From positions 424,406 to 488,405 of the forward strand of contig KL647315.1 of assembly GCA_000727475.1 (NCBI GenBank): 64,000 nt of DNA, given 5' to 3'. The translations under genes were made by a program, and so were the position numbers. The notes beneath the pieces were generated by a model. The model was not told the DNA's origin. It saw only the letters and a program-made list of their open reading frames with translations, and ran no database searches. This document shows positions 59,708 through 64,000 of the stretch, piece after piece. This DNA is from Sarcocystis neurona. Lineage: Eukaryota; Apicomplexa; Conoidasida; Eucoccidiorida; Sarcocystidae. Position 1 is the stretch's first letter. Every line of letters begins with the position of its first letter.

Positions 59708-62160
59708 AGGGGGGCTTCGTGACTGAGGAAGGCGAGACCCAGAAGCGTTTTACTTCAGATCCTCCTACGCACAAGAGAGACGGAGGCACTCTGGTGTACG
59801 TACAGCCAGCCGCTGTCCCGGGGTATGATTGGTGGGCAACCTGGAAATGGGGGAGGACAGAAAAGCGAAGTCAAGCTTCATGCGTGTCCAGCAATACGCC
59901 ACTTCTCCTCCGTCCACCGAGAGGACCCCGCACCCCACACTTTCACTAATATATGTTTACTCTCACATAGGGCCGCTTTGACGACGCGCGTAGGTACACA
60001 CTGAGAGAATACTTTTATATATACGTGCACATATGTCGTGGTAATACGTATCACACTTGCCAATATATACGTCTGCGCACATATATATGTATGTATAGGG
60101 CGACGTGGGTGTATGCACATACTAAGAGCCCCGATGTGTTTATACATATAGATATATATGCCTCTATGTACGTGGGGTCCTGGCCTTCTTCGGCCTCTCT
60201 TTACACAGACTATAGAGGAGGAGCTGGAAACTCCTACGTTGAGGCCGGCAGTCGGCGAGACGAGGAACAGTTGCCGCAGCCAGTTGAACAACCGGCGTCT
60301 CGCCATCGGTGGGGACCCATCCGAGAAACTTTCTCCTGTCCTCTGCAGAAGATTTCTCTACGTCAGCAGAAGCGCAAGACACCGAGAGAAAGGAAGAGGA
60401 GCACGTCACCGCACAGTCACGCGTCCTGCAAGCAACGAAGGGAGGAGGACGACGCCGTTGTCCTTTCACTACTCGCTTGCAAAATGTGAAGAAGAATTCT
60501 GTGAATTTCTCTCCGGTAGATTTCTCCCTGCCTTCTCCGTGCTGCCCCCGCGCAGTACCGCGCGCATCAAAAATGCCGCCGTCCCCCTACTGCATTACAT
60601 GTAGTAACGCTTCGCGGACGGGTACGCAAGACCTCCCCTGCGTATCACGTAGCCACTCGCATAAGTACGTATAGGTATGTGCACATTTATATTTATGTAT
60701 ATTATGTACACAGAAAGGTGCAGGGAGGCGCACAGGCAGAGCGCGGTGATAGTAGGAAGATACCCAAATCCACGCCTCCGTCAAGAGAGAGACAGGCTCG
60801 TGGGGATCCACACAGAATGGCGGCCAGCGCAGGCAGATAGAGGAAGAGCTGCCCCCCGGGCGAGGGAGATGCGCCCCGTGGGAAGGGCGACTGAAGATCG
60901 AGATACGAGAAATGGACTTTTTACGAGAGAAAAACCAAGGATGAGCAAATGAAGGAGTAAGAGAAGGAAGCGAAAATATAGCTGTTCAACTGCAGAAAGA
61001 ATAGCGACGCGCGCGCGTGGTCAGCTGCGTAGGCACACAGAGTCGTGAGCAACACCTGTCGGGAAAAGGACTAGGGAATCGACACGCGGTAAACTTGTAC
61101 AAGGATCTACGCACCTGTTCACATGCATTCATGTATACGCATCGGCGTACAAGCGAAACAGTCAGATGCAGCTTCCGGCTGACGGGCGACACCTACAAGT
61201 GCGCGTAGTAGAGAATATGCTGCAGCATACGAGCCAAAAGTGAACACACAGACGAACACCAACCAGCCACTTGAACCTACTTGAAAGGGAGACACATCTT
61301 TCACGGCAGGAAGTATGTCGCATTGATTACCGGTATGCAGAAATACATGCGTGCACAGACGTGCAGATGTCTGTACACATGAAACATCTCCATATACATA
61401 TATATATACGTAGGTACATGTGTGTATTTACTCTGTATCAGGTATGCCTGCGTATGAACTCTTACCATAGATATATACCACATAGAACATACCTACCTAC
61501 ATGTAGATGTATACACAAGACTCACGTGTGTATTAGTCCGTAATGTACGTATGTGGATCGTACACCTTCCTGTGCGTATGTGTATATATATGTACCCAGA
61601 ACGCAGAAACATTCATATAAACATGTACATGTATGAGCGCATGATGGGGGAAAACGATAGCTTGGCAGGAGCTTGAAAGCAAGTCGGTGCTACGTAGTGG
61701 AGAGCTGCAGCACGCGGTCCCTGCCTGGCGCCAGCAGCCCGTCAGTCACAGAGAAGAGCCCGGAATCGTAATCAAAAACAAAAAGAGTAACTAGGCAAAG
61801 GAATTTCAAATCTGTCGGTTTTCTCAAAAATTCCTGGGACCGCGAAGAAGCACCTACTCCTGCGACGTTGTGAGGTGTGCGTCTGTGTGTACAGGTAAAG
61901 ATTCATGCGAGTCGAGAGAAAAAGAAGAGACAGAGAGGTAGTGGAATATGTGCACACGCAGACAATTAGAGGGAATTTTGACAAATACCTAGTACATCTA
62001 AGCTCTCCCGCTATACGTGAATCTGGTCAGCAACAGCCGGACAAGCTTCTACATGTGTACACACCTGAGCGTATAAATACGGATACGTGCACGTAAATAT
62101 ATTCATATACATAAGTACAAGTATGTATGTACATGTAAATGTATGTAGTCCTTTCCTCAT
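59708..62160. other. Unassigned DNA with TA-rich microsatellites
   Basis: Overlapping frames on both strands at 60.16-60.60 kb and 60.68-60.95 kb lack motifs and agreed splice sites. TA/CATATA runs are found at 60010-60170, 61390-61420 and 61575-61625. No RNA gene was recognised. Confidence 0.35.
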
Positions 62161-62171
62161 ACAAGTGTCGC

Positions 62172-62915
62172 AGCTCTATACTGGCGTTGTTCTTCTCCTG
62201 CCGTTGCTGCTTGTAAGGCTGTCGCTGTTGGTGCAGCTGAATTCCCGCTTCTGCTCTTGCTGCTGTGCCGCTGCGGCCACTCCTGCTGTTGCTGCTGCTG
62301 GAGCGGCTGCTACTGCTTCTGATGAGAAAGCCTGCGTTAGCCACGTGACAGCAATAAAAGAGAGGACGCTGGCTCTCACTCGTCTAAGAAAGAACGCACA
62401 AAAAGTGCTGCAGGCAGTGAAGTCTGCTTTTGACAGTTGAAACAGCGTGAAATTGTCGTTCTCTTTGTTTCCGGCACTGCGTCCTCGTAGCGCCGTCGTA
62501 AATGCTACCGTCCAGCAACGTTTCACTGAGCGTGACGGGTAATAGAAGTCGCACACACACACAGATGCATGAGAGGGCGATAGAGTCCTTCTTTGTGCTG
62601 GTGCGGAAGTACGCACATTCCCGTCTGATACAGACGTCGACGTGTCAGACCATTTTTAGCTGAAGAACCAGATAGGTCCTACACAGAACACCTTGCAAGA
62701 TCTTTCCTGATACGATTATGTACGTGTATGTATTTGGTTGTATGTCCGCAGGGAGGGAGGTCGAAGACAGCATGCTGCTAGTAGATGATATTTTTCCCGA
62801 TGTCGGCTCGCTAGCGGGGCAGAGAGATCCGAACAGAGACACCCAGAGAATTCGAAGTGCTGTTCACTGTCACATACGGCAAGAGCAGAGTCTTCACAAA
62901 ATAGATGTTTCATAG
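62172..62915 (+). CDS. Candidate two-exon gene, unknown function
   Basis: Exon 1 is open from an acceptor-like site near 62172 (CATACAAG) through a CTG-repeat Cys/Ala tract to a helical, charged segment (TAIKERTLALTRLRKNAQKV) and may end at 62435 (GTTGAA donor, phase 1). Exon 2 is 62752-62915, after the acceptor TTGGTTGTATGTCCGCAG, reading REVEDSMLLVDDIFPDVGS and ending in TAG at 62913-62915. The phases agree. The donor is weak, the start is unknown, and the opposite strand is also open through the repeat tract. No family is recognised. Confidence 0.3.
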
Positions 62916-62962
62916 CAGGAAAGGAACTGCGTTGACCCAGCTACAATGTAGGTCGCCTCCGA

Positions 62963-63958
62963 CTAGCAGCACGTAGTTGTCAGAACGCTATTTGTGAAAA
63001 GGAGCAACCGTAAAAGGGCAAATTCGTCGGATACTATTGTTCCTGACGAAAGGTAAAGTCTAGCCAGTGAAAGACACCACCTTCTGGATAAGAGTTGCCT
63101 ACAGAAGTGTAGATTACAAAACAAGTAGCATCCAACGGGACCGGTGGTTGTGTCACGCACACTTTGACCGATTTGTGCAGTACGCACGTGCATGCCTGGA
63201 GAGAATCCCGTTATCGAGCGCCAAGTTCGACCAATAATGTGTTTAGAAGGGATAGAGAGCTGTATACTTTTCCTTTTGAATAATTTTCCCGCAGAAGACG
63301 GCAAAAAATCCCGAAGAATCCAAAGCTCGGTGTGTACCTGCAATCTCGCCGCGTTCGTTTCTGATGTTGCGCTTGCATGCGTGGACGTTCCGTGAAGACT
63401 CATCGTAAGTTGCCCCTTACGATATACGTACACGAGACCCGCTCCTCCTCGGTGGTTCAGTCAGTTCCAGAAGGCAACACAACAGCACCAGTTAAGTAGA
63501 ATTCCTTTTGGTAACGCATTAAGATGCAGTAAACAATGTCTATGGGACGTAGCAGTAATAGCAGTAATGCGTGAAGTAACTCCAGAGATAGTTATCCCGT
63601 GTCGACAACTGCGAAACGTAGAGTAACAAATACTTTAATTATGTTGCTATATGAGGGAAAAGTTATCACCTGCGGAACATAGTAGTAATACCATTGATGC
63701 TTGAAGCAGCTCCCCATAAGAGCCATACAGTCATGCCGTCCCAACAAGTTCGACCCATACAGTAACAAGTACTCTTATGATGTTGATCTTGTGAAAGCAC
63801 CTACAAACGTAGGCATAACGAACACGTGACTGTGGTGGAGGAACTCGGCTCGGTTTCGTAAACGCTTCACCACGAAACAACGGAAAAAGATACTTCCCTC
63901 CGTACAGCAGCACAAGGAGCGGCGAAACGTCAATGTTTGAACAGTCCGGCCGAGACAA
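62963..63958 (-). mobile_element. Decayed Ty3/gypsy-like RNase H and integrase, probably continuing past the right edge
   Basis: On the minus strand, 63958-63731 has DCSNIDVSPLLVLL followed by PPPQSRVRYA, matching the RNase H patterns TDAS---GAVL and L-P-Q-RY. Then 63433-62963 includes WRSITGFSPGMHV, matching the integrase-end motif H-STGFSPF-L. The order is correct for one element read leftwards. RT should lie beyond position 64000. Stops separate the blocks. Confidence 0.5.
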
Positions 63959-64000
63959 ACTGCACCAGTCAGCGCTCCTACGAGGCGGAAAAACTCGCTG

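Noticed and set aside
60158..60604. Plus-strand frame (148 codons) and an overlapping minus frame starting at 60306 as a possible first exon of the small membrane protein
   Set aside because: The two strands conflict, and neither has a donor that matches the phase-0 acceptor at 58564.
1..64000. Search for tRNA and rRNA genes
   Set aside because: No T-loop/A-box pair or rRNA core sequence was recognised by eye. A tRNAscan/Infernal run would be decisive.

Overview
This is eukaryotic nuclear DNA, most likely from a coccidian apicomplexan of the Eimeria type. The evidence is genes split by many GT-AG introns (some over 2 kb), very dense CAG/CTG trinucleotide repeats read as runs of Ala, Gln, Ser, Leu or Cys, TA-rich microsatellites, a fumarase of the class I (iron-sulfur) type, and scattered remains of Ty3/gypsy-like retrotransposons, which are known from Eimeria. 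The species cannot be fixed from the sequence. There are no rRNA or tRNA genes, operons or CRISPR arrays that I can see, and one assembly gap (43026-43433).

Layout. 1-4.3 kb: the 3' half of a class I fumarate hydratase gene (+). 5.2-9.7 kb: two decayed Ty3/gypsy-like pol regions in tandem (-). 11.9-19.2 kb: a COPI-associated-family membrane protein gene (-) whose last six exons join in frame. 19.2-30.8 kb: mostly non-coding, with decayed integrase and RNase H pieces on both strands (23.5-25.0 kb +, 27.8-28.3 kb -), a 129-bp tandem duplication with conserved hairpins (26.0 kb), and possible 3' exons of the next gene. 29.6-38.3 kb: a giant low-complexity protein with beta-propeller-like segments (-), dominated by one exon of about 2,217 codons. 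38.4-43.5 kb: repeat-rich DNA with no gene I can firmly support. 43.5-54.6 kb: a five-exon NRAMP-family metal transporter (+) with a low-complexity N-terminal extension of about 1,000 residues. 55.1-56.7 kb: a compact decayed RT-RNase H-integrase remnant (-). 56.8-58.6 kb: the 3' part of a small membrane protein gene (-), with a decayed copy of one exon about 1 kb upstream. 62.2-62.9 kb: a weak candidate gene (+). 63.0-64.0 kb: another retroelement remnant (-) that probably runs off the right edge.

The window alternates between repeat-poor DNA (1-30 kb and 49-64 kb) and a repeat-rich segment (about 31-48.5 kb). This fits the alternating repeat-poor/repeat-rich architecture described for Eimeria chromosomes. 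The genes are unrelated in function: mitochondrial carbon metabolism (fumarase), early secretory pathway (COPI-associated protein), divalent metal transport (NRAMP), plus unknowns. Nothing suggests that they act as a cluster.

Exon boundaries were chosen by hand from GT/AG sites, reading phase and family similarity. Retroelement calls rest on by-eye recognition of degenerate motifs and on domain order along the strand.
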